From Roseovarius sp. (GTDB lineage Bacteria; Pseudomonadota; Alphaproteobacteria; Rhodobacterales; Rhodobacteraceae), in the NCBI GenBank assembly GCA_021767845.1, contig JAASSQ010000002.1, positions 1-36,299 on the forward strand: a stretch of DNA of 36,299 nucleotides, given 5' to 3'. Position numbers and translations under genes: made by a program. The notes under the pieces were generated by a model. The model saw only the letters and a list, made by a program, of their open reading frames with translations. It was not told where the DNA came from and did no database searches. Below, in pieces: positions 1 to 14,600 of this stretch; positions within the stretch are counted from its first letter, which is position 1, and every line of letters starts with the position of its first letter.

Positions 1-342
<342 letters not shown>

Positions 343-396
343 CGGCGGGGCTTCCCCGCCGCCCTTTCCCCTTTGCCAGACTTCAAGGATTTGAAC

Positions 397-4641
<4,245 letters not shown>

Positions 4642-4668
4642 TCTTCGGGCCAAGCGTCTGAAAACCAG

Positions 4669-4698
4669 GGCCCCGCGGCACACGCTGCGGGGCCTTTT
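4669..4698 (+). terminator. Rho-independent terminator after rpoC
   Basis: Perfect 8-bp stem GGCCCCGC/GCGGGGCC (4669-4676/4687-4694) followed by TTTT, 28 bp after the stop. Confidence 0.8.
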
Positions 4699-4769
4699 CC
4701 TTGGGCGGATGGAGTGTTTGGCACGCGATTGACCTTGCAATCCGCCCCGTTCCCGAGAATTCATAGGCC

Positions 4770-6500
4770 ATGCGCCGGTCCCATGTCATCTTCGCCATCC
4801 TGTGCCTGGCGGTCGCGGCGGCCGGTATCTTCTGGCTGTCTCTTCGCTACTTCCAATCGCAGGAGCGGACCGAGGCGCAAGGCCGGCTCTCGCTCTATCG
4901 CAGCACTGTTCTGGCCGAGCTGGAGCGGTTTTCGCACCTGACCTACGTGCTGGCGCGCGATCCTTTCGTGATCGGCACCGCGCGCGGATCAGGCACCGCG
5001 CGGCTTGACGACAGGCTGGCCGCCTTCGCGCGGCAAGCGGGGCTTGATGCGATTTACCTGATGCGGACCGACGGCGAGACCATCGCCGCTTCGAATGCCG
5101 GCGCAACTGGCAGCTTCGTGGGGCAGAACTATGCCTTCCGCCCCTATTTCCAGGAGGCGGTCGCGGGCCGGCAGGGCCGCTTTTACGGGATCGGCGCGAC
5201 AACCGGCTTGCCGGGCTACTTCATCGCCGATGCCGTGCGAGGTGCGCAGGACAGGGTTCTTGGGGTTGTCGCGATCAAGCTGGATCTGTCAGCCTTGGAA
5301 AACAGTTGGCGCGAGGCCGGCGAACAGGTCTTGTTGGCCAACCGGGACGGGGTTGTGCTGCTGTCGTCCGATCCGGCATGGCGCTATCGGGCGCTGCACG
5401 CCCTGTCGCCGGCACAGCGCGAGGCGATCCGCGCAACCCGGCAGTTTCCGGGCCAGGGCCTGGAGCCGTTCGACTGGCGCCAAATGGACGGGCAGCGCGC
5501 TCTTCTGGGCGGTGCGGAACGCCTGCACCTGACGGCGCGTGATCTGCCGCACGGCTGGGCCTTGCACTATTTCGCCAGCGACGACCGCGCGGTGACACGT
5601 AGCCTGCTGGTGACCGGTGGGGTGCTGATCCTCGCCGCCCTGGGCTTCATCTTCTCGCAGATGCGGCGGACCAGCCGGATTGGTGCAGCGCTTCGAAAAT
5701 CCGTGGCCGAGGAGGCGCAATTGAGAGAAGCCAACGAACGGTTGGCCGTGGAAATCGAAGAACGGAAAGCGGCCGAGCGGCAGCTCAAGCGGACGCAGGG
5801 TGAGCTGGAACGGGCCAGCCGCTTGGCTGCCTTGGGGCAATTGGCGGCATCGGTCACCCATGAGCTGGGCCAACCGCTGGCCGCCATGCGCAACCATCTG
5901 GCCGCAGCGGAATTGACCGGCGGGGTAACGGCCCGCGTCGCTCCGCGGATCGGTGCGCTTGTTGACCGGATGGAGGGTATCACGCGGCAGTTGAAGTTCT
6001 TTGCCCGGACCGACAACGAAGGGTTCCGTCAGGTCGATCTGCGCCACGCCATGCAGGCTGCCCTGGAACTTGTCGCACCGAATATCGAACAGGTGGGCGC
6101 GCAGGTAAGCCTTGATGCGCCGGACGGCCCTGTCCTGGTGCGGGGCGATCAACTCAGGCTGGAACAGGTGATGACCAACATCTTGCGCAATGCGCTGGAT
6201 GCGTTGGAGGACAGCGGCGCGCGGACGCTCGACGTTCTGATCGGCGCCACCGATGATACCGGTTGGTTCGAAGTGCAGGACAGCGGCCAGGGCCTTGGCG
6301 GTGCCGCCCTGTCGGACCTGCAGGAGCCGTTCTTCACCACCCGTGAAAGCGGCCGTGGCATGGGTCTTGGCCTTGCGATCTCGGCCAGTATCGTCAAGGA
6401 ACATCACGGGCGGATCTCGGCACGTGACGCCGCCGAAGGAGGCGCGGTGTTCCGCGTGGAAATCCCGCTGGCCCGGGCAGAGGAGGAGGTCGCGGCATGA
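4770..6500 (+). CDS. Sensor histidine kinase, DctB-like
   Basis: N-terminal TM segment, periplasmic sensor region, second TM (~LLVTGGVLILAALGFIF), H-box SVTHELGQPLAAMRNH, N-box NILRNALDAL, G-boxes DSGQGLGG and GRGMGLGLAIS. Confidence 0.9.
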   Translation: MRRSHVIFAILCLAVAAAGIFWLSLRYFQSQERTEAQGRLSLYRSTVLAELERFSHLTYVLARDPFVIGTARGSGTARLDDRLAAFARQAGLDAIYLMRTDGETIAASNAGATGSFVGQNYAFRPYFQEAVAGRQGRFYGIGATTGLPGYFIADAVRGAQDRVLGVVAIKLDLSALENSWREAGEQVLLANRDGVVLLSSDPAWRYRALHALSPAQREAIRATRQFPGQGLEPFDWRQMDGQRALLGGAERLHLTARDLPHGWALHYFASDDRAVTRSLLVTGGVLILAALGFIFSQMRRTSRIGAALRKSVAEEAQLREANERLAVEIEERKAAERQLKRTQGELERASRLAALGQLAASVTHELGQPLAAMRNHLAAAELTGGVTARVAPRIGALVDRMEGITRQLKFFARTDNEGFRQVDLRHAMQAALELVAPNIEQVGAQVSLDAPDGPVLVRGDQLRLEQVMTNILRNALDALEDSGARTLDVLIGATDDTGWFEVQDSGQGLGGAALSDLQEPFFTTRESGRGMGLGLAISASIVKEHHGRISARDAAEGGAVFRVEIPLARAEEEVAA

Positions 6501-7837
6501 GCCGTTCGCCATCGCGAAGCATTCTTCTTGTCGATGACGACCGCTCCATGCGGGAGTCGCTCGTCGACCTGCTGGAGGCGGATGGCTGGCGGGTCGAGGC
6601 CGTGGCCCGCGCGGAAAAGGCCGCCGACAGGCTGCCTGACATGCTGCCCGATGTTGTCCTGTCGGATGTGCGGATGCCCGGAATGTCGGGGCTGGACCTG
6701 CTGGCCAGCCTTTCGCCCGGCTCCTCGCCGCCGCTGGTCCTGATTTCGGCGCATGGCGATATTCCGATGGCCGTTCAGGCCATGCAGGATGGCGCCTACA
6801 GTTTCGTTGAAAAGCCGTATGAGCCCCGCCGCCTTTTGACGATCCTGCGGCATGCGGCCGATCAGCACCGGATGAAACGCATGAACGAACGCCTCAAGGC
6901 GCGGCTCATGCGCTTGTCGGGACTTGACCGTGTGCTTCTGGGGCAGACGCCCGAAACACGGGCTCTGCGCGAGGACATCCTTGACCTGGCCGAAAGCGAT
7001 GCGGCGGTTCTGATCCAGGGCGAAACCGGCACGGGCAAGGAATTGGTGGCGCGCGCCCTGCACGATCTCGGCCCAAGCGGCGACGGGCCATTCGTGGCAT
7101 TGAATTGCGCGGCACTGTCCCCCGCCAGTTTCGAAGCGGAGATGTTCGGCGGCCGGAACGGCGAGGACAGCCGCCTTATCATGGCGGATGGCGGCACGCT
7201 TTTCCTGGACGAGATCTGTTCCTGCCCGCCCGAGGTGCAGGCCAAGCTCTTGCGCGTGATCGAGGACAAGCTGGTGCCGCCCACGGGCGGCGGTGCGCCG
7301 GTGCCGGTTGCCTTCCGCGTGGTATCGGCCACGAATGAAGACCCCGAACAGGCGGTGGCCGATGGCCGCTTGCGGCGCGACCTGCTGTTCCGGCTGAACA
7401 CGATGGTCCTGACGCTGCCCACCTTGCGCCAGCGCCGCGACGACCTGGTTTTGCTGGTCACGCATTTCATGCAGGAATTCAGCCGTGTCTACGAGACCGA
7501 TCCGCCCGGTCTGGAGCAAGAGGACATCGCGGCGCTGATGGCGCATGACTGGCCCGGCAATGTGCGCGAGCTGCGCAACGTCGCGGAACGTCGCGTTCTG
7601 GCGGCGCGGCGTGGAACCGGGTCGATTCCGCAGGCGATGCGGGTTGATGCCGTGCATGACGAGGTGCCCGATACCCTGCGCGAAGCCGTTGCCGCCTTCG
7701 AGCGCGAGTTGATCGGCAAGGCGATCAAGGCCCATCAGGGGCGGATGGATGGCGTGGCCGAAGCGCTCGGGATCGGGCGGCGGACCCTGAACGAGAAGAT
7801 CGTCAAGCTGGGGCTCGACAAGGACTCGCTTCTGTAG
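6497..7837 (+). CDS. NtrC-family response regulator, DctD-like, apparently lacking the GAFTGA loop
   Basis: REC domain (LLVDDDRSMRESL...VVLSDVRMPGMSG), Walker A GETGTGKE, Walker B GGTLFLDE, C-terminal Fis-type HTH; 4-bp overlap with the kinase gene. GAFTGA segment replaced by FGGRNGEDSRLIMADGG. Confidence 0.9.
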   Translation: MSRSPSRSILLVDDDRSMRESLVDLLEADGWRVEAVARAEKAADRLPDMLPDVVLSDVRMPGMSGLDLLASLSPGSSPPLVLISAHGDIPMAVQAMQDGAYSFVEKPYEPRRLLTILRHAADQHRMKRMNERLKARLMRLSGLDRVLLGQTPETRALREDILDLAESDAAVLIQGETGTGKELVARALHDLGPSGDGPFVALNCAALSPASFEAEMFGGRNGEDSRLIMADGGTLFLDEICSCPPEVQAKLLRVIEDKLVPPTGGGAPVPVAFRVVSATNEDPEQAVADGRLRRDLLFRLNTMVLTLPTLRQRRDDLVLLVTHFMQEFSRVYETDPPGLEQEDIAALMAHDWPGNVRELRNVAERRVLAARRGTGSIPQAMRVDAVHDEVPDTLREAVAAFERELIGKAIKAHQGRMDGVAEALGIGRRTLNEKIVKLGLDKDSLL

Positions 7838-7859
7838 CCCTGCGGATTTCCGCAGGGCT
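7836..7859 (+). terminator. Hairpin terminator candidate after the response regulator
   Basis: Perfect 10-bp stem AGCCCTGCGG-ATTT-CCGCAGGGCT overlapping the stop codon; only a weak U tract (ctctgt). Confidence 0.55.
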
Positions 7860-7953
7860 CTGTCACGCAAGCGCGCGGTTTTCTTCCTTGGACTGCGTGT
7901 GCATTTTTCCCATACTCGCGCCATCACACGCATGAACCTTGGGAGGAGAAACC

Positions 7954-8973
7954 ATGCAGAAATTTCTGAGCCGCACGGCCGTGGCAGCGATCAGCCTTGC
8001 CTTCGCCACCGAGGCGATGGCGACCGAGTGGAATGTTTCGCTCTGGGGCAAGCGCCGCGCCTTCACCGAACACGTCGAGAAGCTGGCAGAGCTTGTTAGC
8101 CAAAAGACCGACGGCGAATTCACCCTGAACATCAGCTATGGCGGCCTGTCCAAGAACCGCGAGAACCTGGACGGGATCAGCATCGGTGCCTTCGAGATGG
8201 CGCAGTTCTGCGCGGGCTATCACCGCGACAAGAACCCCACGATCACCGTTCTGGAACTGCCCTTCCTGGGCGTCGAAACGCTGGAGCAGGAGCGCGAGCT
8301 TTCGATGGCGCTTTATGACCAGCCCGCCGTGCAAGAGGATCTTGCGCGCTGGAACGCCACGCTGCTGATGCCCTCGCCGATGCCGCAATACAACCTCGTG
8401 GGCCTGGGCGAGCCACCGCGCACCCTTGACGATTTCGAGGGGCTGAGCGTGCGCGCAACCGGCGGGATCGGGGCCGCGATGGAGGCCGTGGGCGCCGTGC
8501 CGACCTCGATGTCGGCCACCGAGGTGCGTCAATCGCTGGACAGCGGCGTCATCACCGCCGCCGCCTTCGCCCCCCATGCGCACATGGCGTTCGGTACGAT
8601 CGAGAATGCGAACTGGTGGACCACGAACCTGAACCCCGGCACCGTGAACTGCCCGGTGGTGGCCAATACAGACGCGCTCAACGACCTGTCGGACGAGCAT
8701 CGCGAGGCGCTTCTGGGCTCCATCGAAGAGGCGCTCGACCATTACGTTGACAACTACCTCAACAACACGATGGAAGCCTGGGGTCCGGCGCTGGACGAGC
8801 GCGGGATTGAACGGATCACCTATGATGCGGAGTCGCTTGCGGCCTTTGAAGAGGCCGTTGCCGGCCCCGCGGCCGAAGCCTGGATCGAAGACATGAGCGC
8901 CCGCGGCCTGCCCGCGCAAGAGCTTTATGACTTCGTGACCGGCAAGCTGGCCGAGTTGAAGGAAGGCAGCTGA
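7954..8973 (+). CDS. TRAP transporter substrate-binding protein (DctP family)
   Basis: Signal peptide MQKFLSRTAVAAISLAFATEAMA, DctP-like body (LSVRATGGIGAAMEAVGAVPTSMSATEVRQSLDSGVI); strong RBS GGGAGGAGAAACC-ATG; followed by DctQ and DctM genes. Confidence 0.93.
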   Translation: MQKFLSRTAVAAISLAFATEAMATEWNVSLWGKRRAFTEHVEKLAELVSQKTDGEFTLNISYGGLSKNRENLDGISIGAFEMAQFCAGYHRDKNPTITVLELPFLGVETLEQERELSMALYDQPAVQEDLARWNATLLMPSPMPQYNLVGLGEPPRTLDDFEGLSVRATGGIGAAMEAVGAVPTSMSATEVRQSLDSGVITAAAFAPHAHMAFGTIENANWWTTNLNPGTVNCPVVANTDALNDLSDEHREALLGSIEEALDHYVDNYLNNTMEAWGPALDERGIERITYDAESLAAFEEAVAGPAAEAWIEDMSARGLPAQELYDFVTGKLAELKEGS

Positions 8974-9065
8974 TCCTTCCTTGCCGATGACAAGTGCCGC
9001 CGCGCCGGGTGAATTGCCGGCGCGGCGGATTTGGCACAAGCGCAGCTTAACGAGGGGGGACCGAC

Positions 9066-9710
9066 ATGGCAGGCGCCGCGTCCGTTCTGTCCGACGACAG
9101 TCTTCTCAGCCGAATTGACCGCAGACTCTACAGGCTCGAACGGGTTTTCGCCCTGCTCAGCGGTTTGGCCGTCTTTGCACTTATGATCCTTGCCGTCGTG
9201 TCGGTTGCGGGGCGGAATTTCTTCAACCAGCCGCTGCCGGGATACGTGGACTGGATCGAACAGGCCATGCCCCTGATCGCCTTCATGGGGATTTCCTATG
9301 TTCAGCGCGATGGGGCCCATATCCGCATGGACATGCTGGTGGGCGCCTTGAGAGGGCGCGCGCTGTATCTGGCCGAGTTCATCACGACCTTTGCCATCCT
9401 GATCCTGATGGTTCTGCTTGTCTGGGGAAGCTGGGCCCATTTCGAGCGCAGCTTCGACTGGGCCGCGCCAATGTGGAGCCGGGACAGTTCGATGGACATC
9501 GCGTTGCCGCTGTGGCCGGCCAAGCTGTTGGCGCCGGTGGCCTTTTCGATCCTGTGTGTGCGGCTTGTCCTGCAGTTTTGGGGCTATGCGCGGGCCTTTA
9601 TCCTTGGCCTTCCCAAGCCAGTGGCGGTGCCGCTGGTGATGGATGCGGCAACGCTGGCCGCGCGCGAGGCCGAGCATGTCAGCCAGCGTGAAGACAGGGG
9701 GGATGCCTGA
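9066..9710 (+). CDS. TRAP transporter small permease (DctQ family)
   Basis: Four predicted TM segments, DctQ-like motif GRNFFNQPLPGYVDWIEQAMPLIAFMGISYVQRDGAHIRMD. Confidence 0.9.
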   Translation: MAGAASVLSDDSLLSRIDRRLYRLERVFALLSGLAVFALMILAVVSVAGRNFFNQPLPGYVDWIEQAMPLIAFMGISYVQRDGAHIRMDMLVGALRGRALYLAEFITTFAILILMVLLVWGSWAHFERSFDWAAPMWSRDSSMDIALPLWPAKLLAPVAFSILCVRLVLQFWGYARAFILGLPKPVAVPLVMDAATLAAREAEHVSQREDRGDA

Positions 9711-11110
9711 TGGATCCGATCGACATCGGTCTGGCCGTCACCGGCGGTCTTCTGGTTCTCGTCGTTCTGGGCATGCGCGTGGCCTTTGCCGCCGGTCTGG
9801 CGGGCATGGTGGGCCTGATCTGGATTTTCTGGTCGAAGAAGGGCTACGCCCCCGACGATCTGGGCTGGGCGCTGACCGTGGCCGCCAAGACCGCCGGCCA
9901 GGTGCCGCATTCCAAGGTCAGCTCGCAAGCGTTGAGCCTGATCCCGACCTTCATCCTGATCGGCTATTTGGCCTATTACGCGGGGCTGACCCGTGCGCTT
10001 TTCGAGGCGGCAAAGCGCTGGATCGCCTGGGTGCCGGGCGGGTTGGCGGTTTCAACCGTCTTCGCGACCGCGGGCTTTGCCGCCGTGTCGGGCGCCAGCG
10101 TGGCCACCTCGGCCGTGTTCGCCCGCATCGCCATCCCCGAGATGCTGAAGATCGGGTATGACAAGAAATTCGCCGCCGGCGTGGTGGCCGCAGGCGGCAC
10201 GCTGGCCAGCCTCATTCCGCCCTCGGCGATTCTTGTGATCTACGCGATCATCGTGGAACAGGATGTCGGCAAGCTGCTCTTGGCGGGGTTCATTCCGGGC
10301 GCGTTCTCAGCGCTTGTCTATGGCACGCTCATCATCGGGCTGGCCCTGACGATCAAGGGATTCGGCCCGCCGGTGTCGGGCTTCACATGGCGTGAGCGGC
10401 TGGTCGCGCTGCCTCCTGCCTTGCCGATCCTGCTGGTCGTGGTGACGATCATCTTCTTCGTCTACAATCCCTTCGGCGGCGATGCCTGGGGCACGCCCAC
10501 CGAGGGCGGGGCGATCGGGGCATTCATCGTGTTCCTGATGGCGGTTTACCGCGGGATGCGGTGGACCGAGCTGAAAGATGCGCTGCTGGAAACCGCGAAA
10601 CTCAGCGTGATGATCTTCACGATCATCTGGGGCGTGCTGATCTATGTTCGCTTCTTGGGCTTTGCCGATCTGCCGGGGGCGTTTGCCGACTGGATCACAT
10701 CGCTGACCCTGTCGCCCATGCTGATCCTGATCTGCATCCTGCTGGCCTATGCCGTGCTGGGCATGTTCATGGACGCGATCGGGATGCTGCTTCTGACATT
10801 GCCGGTGGTCTACCCGGCGGTCATGGCGCTGAACGGAGGCGAATTCGTGTCGGCGGCCGACAGTGCCTTTGGAATGTCGGGGCCGATGTGCGCGATCTGG
10901 TTCGGTATCCTGGTGGTCAAGATGGCCGAGTTCTGCCTGATCACGCCGCCCATCGGCCTGAACTGCTTTGTCGTGGCCGGTGTGCGCCCGGATCTCAGCG
11001 TTCAGGACGTGTTCAAGGGCGTGATGCCGTTTTTCATCGCGGATGCGATCACCATTGGTCTTCTTGTGGCCTTCCCGATGATCGTCCTGTGGCTGCCGGG
11101 GCTCGTGTAA
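9710..11110 (+). CDS. TRAP transporter large permease (DctM family)
   Basis: Polytopic membrane protein with DctM-like motifs (FATAGFAAVSGASVATSAVFARIAIPEM, GGTLASLIPPSAILVIYAIIVEQDVGKLLLAGFIPG); overlaps the dctQ stop. Confidence 0.92.
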   Translation: MDPIDIGLAVTGGLLVLVVLGMRVAFAAGLAGMVGLIWIFWSKKGYAPDDLGWALTVAAKTAGQVPHSKVSSQALSLIPTFILIGYLAYYAGLTRALFEAAKRWIAWVPGGLAVSTVFATAGFAAVSGASVATSAVFARIAIPEMLKIGYDKKFAAGVVAAGGTLASLIPPSAILVIYAIIVEQDVGKLLLAGFIPGAFSALVYGTLIIGLALTIKGFGPPVSGFTWRERLVALPPALPILLVVVTIIFFVYNPFGGDAWGTPTEGGAIGAFIVFLMAVYRGMRWTELKDALLETAKLSVMIFTIIWGVLIYVRFLGFADLPGAFADWITSLTLSPMLILICILLAYAVLGMFMDAIGMLLLTLPVVYPAVMALNGGEFVSAADSAFGMSGPMCAIWFGILVVKMAEFCLITPPIGLNCFVVAGVRPDLSVQDVFKGVMPFFIADAITIGLLVAFPMIVLWLPGLV

Positions 11111-11126
11111 CGCGTGGGAAGGGGCC

Positions 11127-11140
11127 GGGCCCGCGGGCCC
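11127..11140. terminator. GC-rich palindrome between convergent genes, possible bidirectional terminator
   Basis: Perfect palindrome GGGCCCGCGGGCCC between dctM (+) and the NUDIX gene (-); no U tract. Confidence 0.35.
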
Positions 11141-11145
11141 CGGTC

Positions 11146-11592
11146 TCACGGCAGGGCGCGGATGTAGCGGGCCACGAAGGCTCCATCGCCCTCGCTGGCG
11201 AGCAGGCCGGCGGCTTGCCGGGCAGGGGCCCAGATAACGCTGTGGCCCGGTTCCGTTGGGGCCGACAGACATCGAACGGGCCGCGCCGCGAAGATCGTGC
11301 AGATCTTTTCCGCCCACAGGTCGTAATCCGGCATGTAAGTGAAGCGGCGATAGACGCCCAAGCGCCGCGCGCCCGCGATCTTCCAGCCGGTCTCCTCGTG
11401 CACCTCGCGGTGAAGCGCCTGCAACGGAGATTCGCCGGGATCGATTCCGCCACCCGGCAATTGTATCTCCGGCTGCGGCTCTTGCTGGAAGGTCAGAAGC
11501 AAGCCATCCGGCCCCGGCAATATCGCATAGACACCCGGTCGCGGGCGGTAGGCGATGTCGCGGCGCGGCGTGTCTCCGAATCTCGGCGTCAT
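11146..11592 (-). CDS. NUDIX hydrolase
   Basis: NUDIX box GGGIDPGESPLQALHREVHEETGWKI. Confidence 0.92.
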   Translation of the reverse strand: MTPRFGDTPRRDIAYRPRPGVYAILPGPDGLLLTFQQEPQPEIQLPGGGIDPGESPLQALHREVHEETGWKIAGARRLGVYRRFTYMPDYDLWAEKICTIFAARPVRCLSAPTEPGHSVIWAPARQAAGLLASEGDGAFVARYIRALP

Positions 11593-11613
11593 CCTTGCAT
11601 CATCCCTTGCCGC

Positions 11614-11859
11614 TCACCCGCCCTTGAGGCGCGCCAGAAGCACGACTTCGCTGTCCTCATGGATCGGGGTGAACCAGCTGTCATTGTAGACCTTGCCGTC
11701 AATCGCCACCGATATGCCGCGTTCAAGCTGCGGTTTGATGGCCGGATACTGCTCCGCCAACCCGTCCAGCAATTCCCGCAAAGTCGAGGCGTCGATGTTC
11801 ACCTCGGACCGACCGTCCGTCGCTGACGTCAGAGAGCCGAAGACCTTGACCTGCACCAT
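11614..11859 (-). CDS. MoaD/ThiS-family ubiquitin-like small protein
   Basis: 81 aa, beta-grasp-like pattern and C-terminal ...LLARLKGG (diglycine), directly downstream of molybdo-hydroxylase genes. Confidence 0.75.
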   Translation of the reverse strand: MVQVKVFGSLTSATDGRSEVNIDASTLRELLDGLAEQYPAIKPQLERGISVAIDGKVYNDSWFTPIHEDSEVVLLARLKGG

Positions 11860-11865
11860 GCCGGA

Positions 11866-14124
11866 TCAGCCGTTCTCCGACTGGATTGCGGCCAGCACGC
11901 GGGGTGGCGACATGGGCAATGCGGTCATCCGCACGCCGGCGGCCTCGGACACGGCGTTGGCGACAGCCGCCAGCGGCGGCACGATCGAGGTCTCGCCGAC
12001 GCCGCGCACGCCGTAGGGGTGGCCGGGGTTCGGGATTTCAAGGATCACCGTGTCGATCATCGGCAGGTCCGATGCGACCGGGATTCGGTAATCGAGGAAA
12101 CCGGGGTTCTGCAGGATGCCATCCTCGCCATAGATGTATTCCTCGTTCAGTGCCCAGCCGATGCCCTGCACCGCGCCGCCCTGGAACTGACCCTCGACAT
12201 AAGACGGGTGCACCGCCTTACCGGCGTCCTGGAACACCGTGTAGCGCAGGATCTTGACGGCGCCCGTATCGGGATCGACCTCGGTATCGACCATGTGGGT
12301 GGCAAAGCTGACACCGGCGCCTTCGGCATTGACCTCGAAATGGCCCGCAATCGGACCGCCGGTGTTCGAGGCGATGGCGGCGATCTCGGCCAGCGACATC
12401 GGCTCGTGGTCGCCGGCATTGGGGCCGGCCGGTTTGGCGGCGCCGTCTTCCCAGACCACGGCCTCTTCGTCGATGCCCCAGACCATCGCGGCGCGTTTGC
12501 ACATCTCACGCTTCGCGGCACGGGCCGCTTCAATGGTGGCAAGGCCCACGGCAAAGGTTACGCGGCTGCCATCCGTCACCTCGTTCTGGCCGAGCGATCC
12601 GGTATCGGCGATCACGGTGCGCACCTTGTCATAGGGGATGCCCAGTTCCTCGGCCGCCATCATCGACATCGAGGCGCGCGAGCCGCCGATGTCGGGGTTG
12701 CCCTCGGACAGCGTAACGGTACCGTCCGGCGTGATGTTGAGTGACACGCAGGTATCCCCGCCGAAGTTGAACCAGAACCCGCAAGCCACGCCCCGGCCCT
12801 GGTTCGGGCCAAGCGGCGCGGACCAATGCGGATGGTCCTTGGCCTTGCGCAGCGTGGCCTCCAGCCCGATGGCAGGATAGGTCGGGCCATAGGATGCACG
12901 CGTGCCTTCGCGCGCGGCGTTCTTCAACCGAACCTCCAGCGGGTCCAGGCCGAATCCCTTGGCCAATTCGTCGATCGCGCTTTCCACGGCAAAGGCAGCC
13001 ATCGGCGCGCCGGGTGCACGATACGCGGCCTGCTTGGGGCGGTTGGTGACAACGTCCCATCCCACCGTCTTCACGTTTTCCAGATCATAAGGCGCGAAGG
13101 CCGACATCGACCCCATGTCCACGGGCGAGCCGGGATAGGCCCCGCCCTGATAGCGCAGCTCGGCGAAACCGGCGGTGATGCGGCCATCTTTCGTCATGCC
13201 GATGCGCACGTCGATGGAGCTCGAGGCGGTGGGGCCGGTGGCGCGCAGCACCTCGGCGCGCGACATCACCATCTTGACCGGCCGCCCGGATTTTTGCGCC
13301 AGTTTCAGCGCGACGGGTTCAAGGAACACGGTGGTCTTGCCCCCGAACCCGCCACCGATTTCCGACGCCGTGACGCGCAACTGCCCCTGCTCGATGCCCA
13401 GGATCTCGGCGCATGTGTTGCGCACCATGTAATGACCTTGCGTGCAGCACCACAGATCGGCCTGACCATCCGGCCCCATCGAGGCCAGGCAGGCATGAGG
13501 TTCGATGTAGCCCTGATGCGTGGCCTCTGTGCGGTAGGTGCGTTCCAGCACCCGGTCGGCCTGTGCCAGCCCGGCCTCGATATCCCCGTGCCCGAATTCG
13601 TGGCGCGCCATGACATTGGGCGACATGCCCTCCGGCACGGTTTCGTTCGCGCGGCCATCGTGCAGGCTTGGCGCATCGGGTTGCATCGCCGCGTCCACGT
13701 CCGTGACATGCGGCAAAGGCTCGTAGTCGATTTCGATCAGCTTCAGCGCCTGCTTGGCAATCTTGCCCGATGTCGCGGCCACGGCGGCCACGGCGTGTCC
13801 GTCGTAAAGCGCCTTGTCGCCCGCCATGCAGTTATCCAGAACATCCGCCGTCGCCTCGTTCTCGACCGCGCCGAAATCGGCGCGCGTCACCACGGCATGC
13901 ACACCTGTCAGGGCCTCGGCGGCGGAGGTGTCGATCGACTTGATCCGCGCATGGGCGTGCGGGCTGCGCAGGACAAGCCCCACCAACATGCCGGGCGCCG
14001 ACATGTCGGCGCCGAACCGCGCCCTGCCCGTGACCTTGTCGATCCCGTCGGGCCGCAGCGGGCGGGTGCCGATCACCTTGAAATTCAGCTTTTCGCCGTC
14101 GCTCTTGCTGTCGAGTGCCATCAC
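11866..14124 (-). CDS. Xanthine dehydrogenase family, molybdopterin-binding (large) subunit
   Basis: IGTRPLRPDGIDKVTGRARFGADM, GGGFGGKT, AYRAPGAPMAAFAVESAIDELA, GVRGVGETSIVPPLAAVANAV. Confidence 0.92.
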   Translation of the reverse strand: MMALDSKSDGEKLNFKVIGTRPLRPDGIDKVTGRARFGADMSAPGMLVGLVLRSPHAHARIKSIDTSAAEALTGVHAVVTRADFGAVENEATADVLDNCMAGDKALYDGHAVAAVAATSGKIAKQALKLIEIDYEPLPHVTDVDAAMQPDAPSLHDGRANETVPEGMSPNVMARHEFGHGDIEAGLAQADRVLERTYRTEATHQGYIEPHACLASMGPDGQADLWCCTQGHYMVRNTCAEILGIEQGQLRVTASEIGGGFGGKTTVFLEPVALKLAQKSGRPVKMVMSRAEVLRATGPTASSSIDVRIGMTKDGRITAGFAELRYQGGAYPGSPVDMGSMSAFAPYDLENVKTVGWDVVTNRPKQAAYRAPGAPMAAFAVESAIDELAKGFGLDPLEVRLKNAAREGTRASYGPTYPAIGLEATLRKAKDHPHWSAPLGPNQGRGVACGFWFNFGGDTCVSLNITPDGTVTLSEGNPDIGGSRASMSMMAAEELGIPYDKVRTVIADTGSLGQNEVTDGSRVTFAVGLATIEAARAAKREMCKRAAMVWGIDEEAVVWEDGAAKPAGPNAGDHEPMSLAEIAAIASNTGGPIAGHFEVNAEGAGVSFATHMVDTEVDPDTGAVKILRYTVFQDAGKAVHPSYVEGQFQGGAVQGIGWALNEEYIYGEDGILQNPGFLDYRIPVASDLPMIDTVILEIPNPGHPYGVRGVGETSIVPPLAAVANAVSEAAGVRMTALPMSPPRVLAAIQSENG

Positions 14125-14600
14125 GATGCCTCCCGCATGTCCTGGGCCGCATCCAGAACGGCCCGGATAATCTTGTCATATCCGGTGCAGCGGCACAGGT
14201 TGCCCGCCAGCCAGTAGCGCGCCTCTTCCTCGGTCGGGTCGGGGTTGCGTTCCAGCAGCGACTTGGCCGCCACGAGGATGCCCGGCGTGCAGATCCCGCA
14301 TTGCAGCGCCGCGTGCTCGATGAACTTCTGTTGCAGCGGGTGCAGCGTATCGCCTTTGGCCATGCCCTCGATCGTGCCGATCTCGCGGCCCTCGGCCTCG
14401 GCGCCCAGCATCAGGCAGGCGCAGACCAGACGGCCATCGACCGTGATCGAACAGGCCCCGCAATCGCCGGTGCCACAGCCCTCTTTCGATCCGGTCATGC
14501 CCAGCCTGTCACGCAGCACGTCCAGCAGCGTGTCCTCGGCCTCGCACAGGTATTCCGTGGGGTCGCCATTGATCGTCGTGGTGACGTGAATCTTGCTCAT
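14121..14600 (-). CDS. (2Fe-2S)-binding small subunit of molybdo-hydroxylase
   Basis: Two 2Fe-2S motifs: GCGTGDCGACSITVDG...C and QCGICTPG...NLCRCTGYDKI; start set at MSKIHVTTTING (14600). Confidence 0.93.
   Translation of the reverse strand: MSKIHVTTTINGDPTEYLCEAEDTLLDVLRDRLGMTGSKEGCGTGDCGACSITVDGRLVCACLMLGAEAEGREIGTIEGMAKGDTLHPLQQKFIEHAALQCGICTPGILVAAKSLLERNPDPTEEEARYWLAGNLCRCTGYDKIIRAVLDAAQDMREAS

Noticed and set aside
5289-7933. Long minus-strand ORFs (407 aa at 5289-6512 and 509 aa at 6404-7933) opposite the DctB/DctD genes
   Set aside because: Antisense shadow ORFs in high-GC coding DNA; no recognisable motifs, low-complexity His/Arg/Gln-rich translations.
12826-14217. 463-aa plus-strand ORF opposite the molybdenum-binding subunit gene
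   Set aside because: Shadow ORF; the minus-strand frame has all conserved family motifs.
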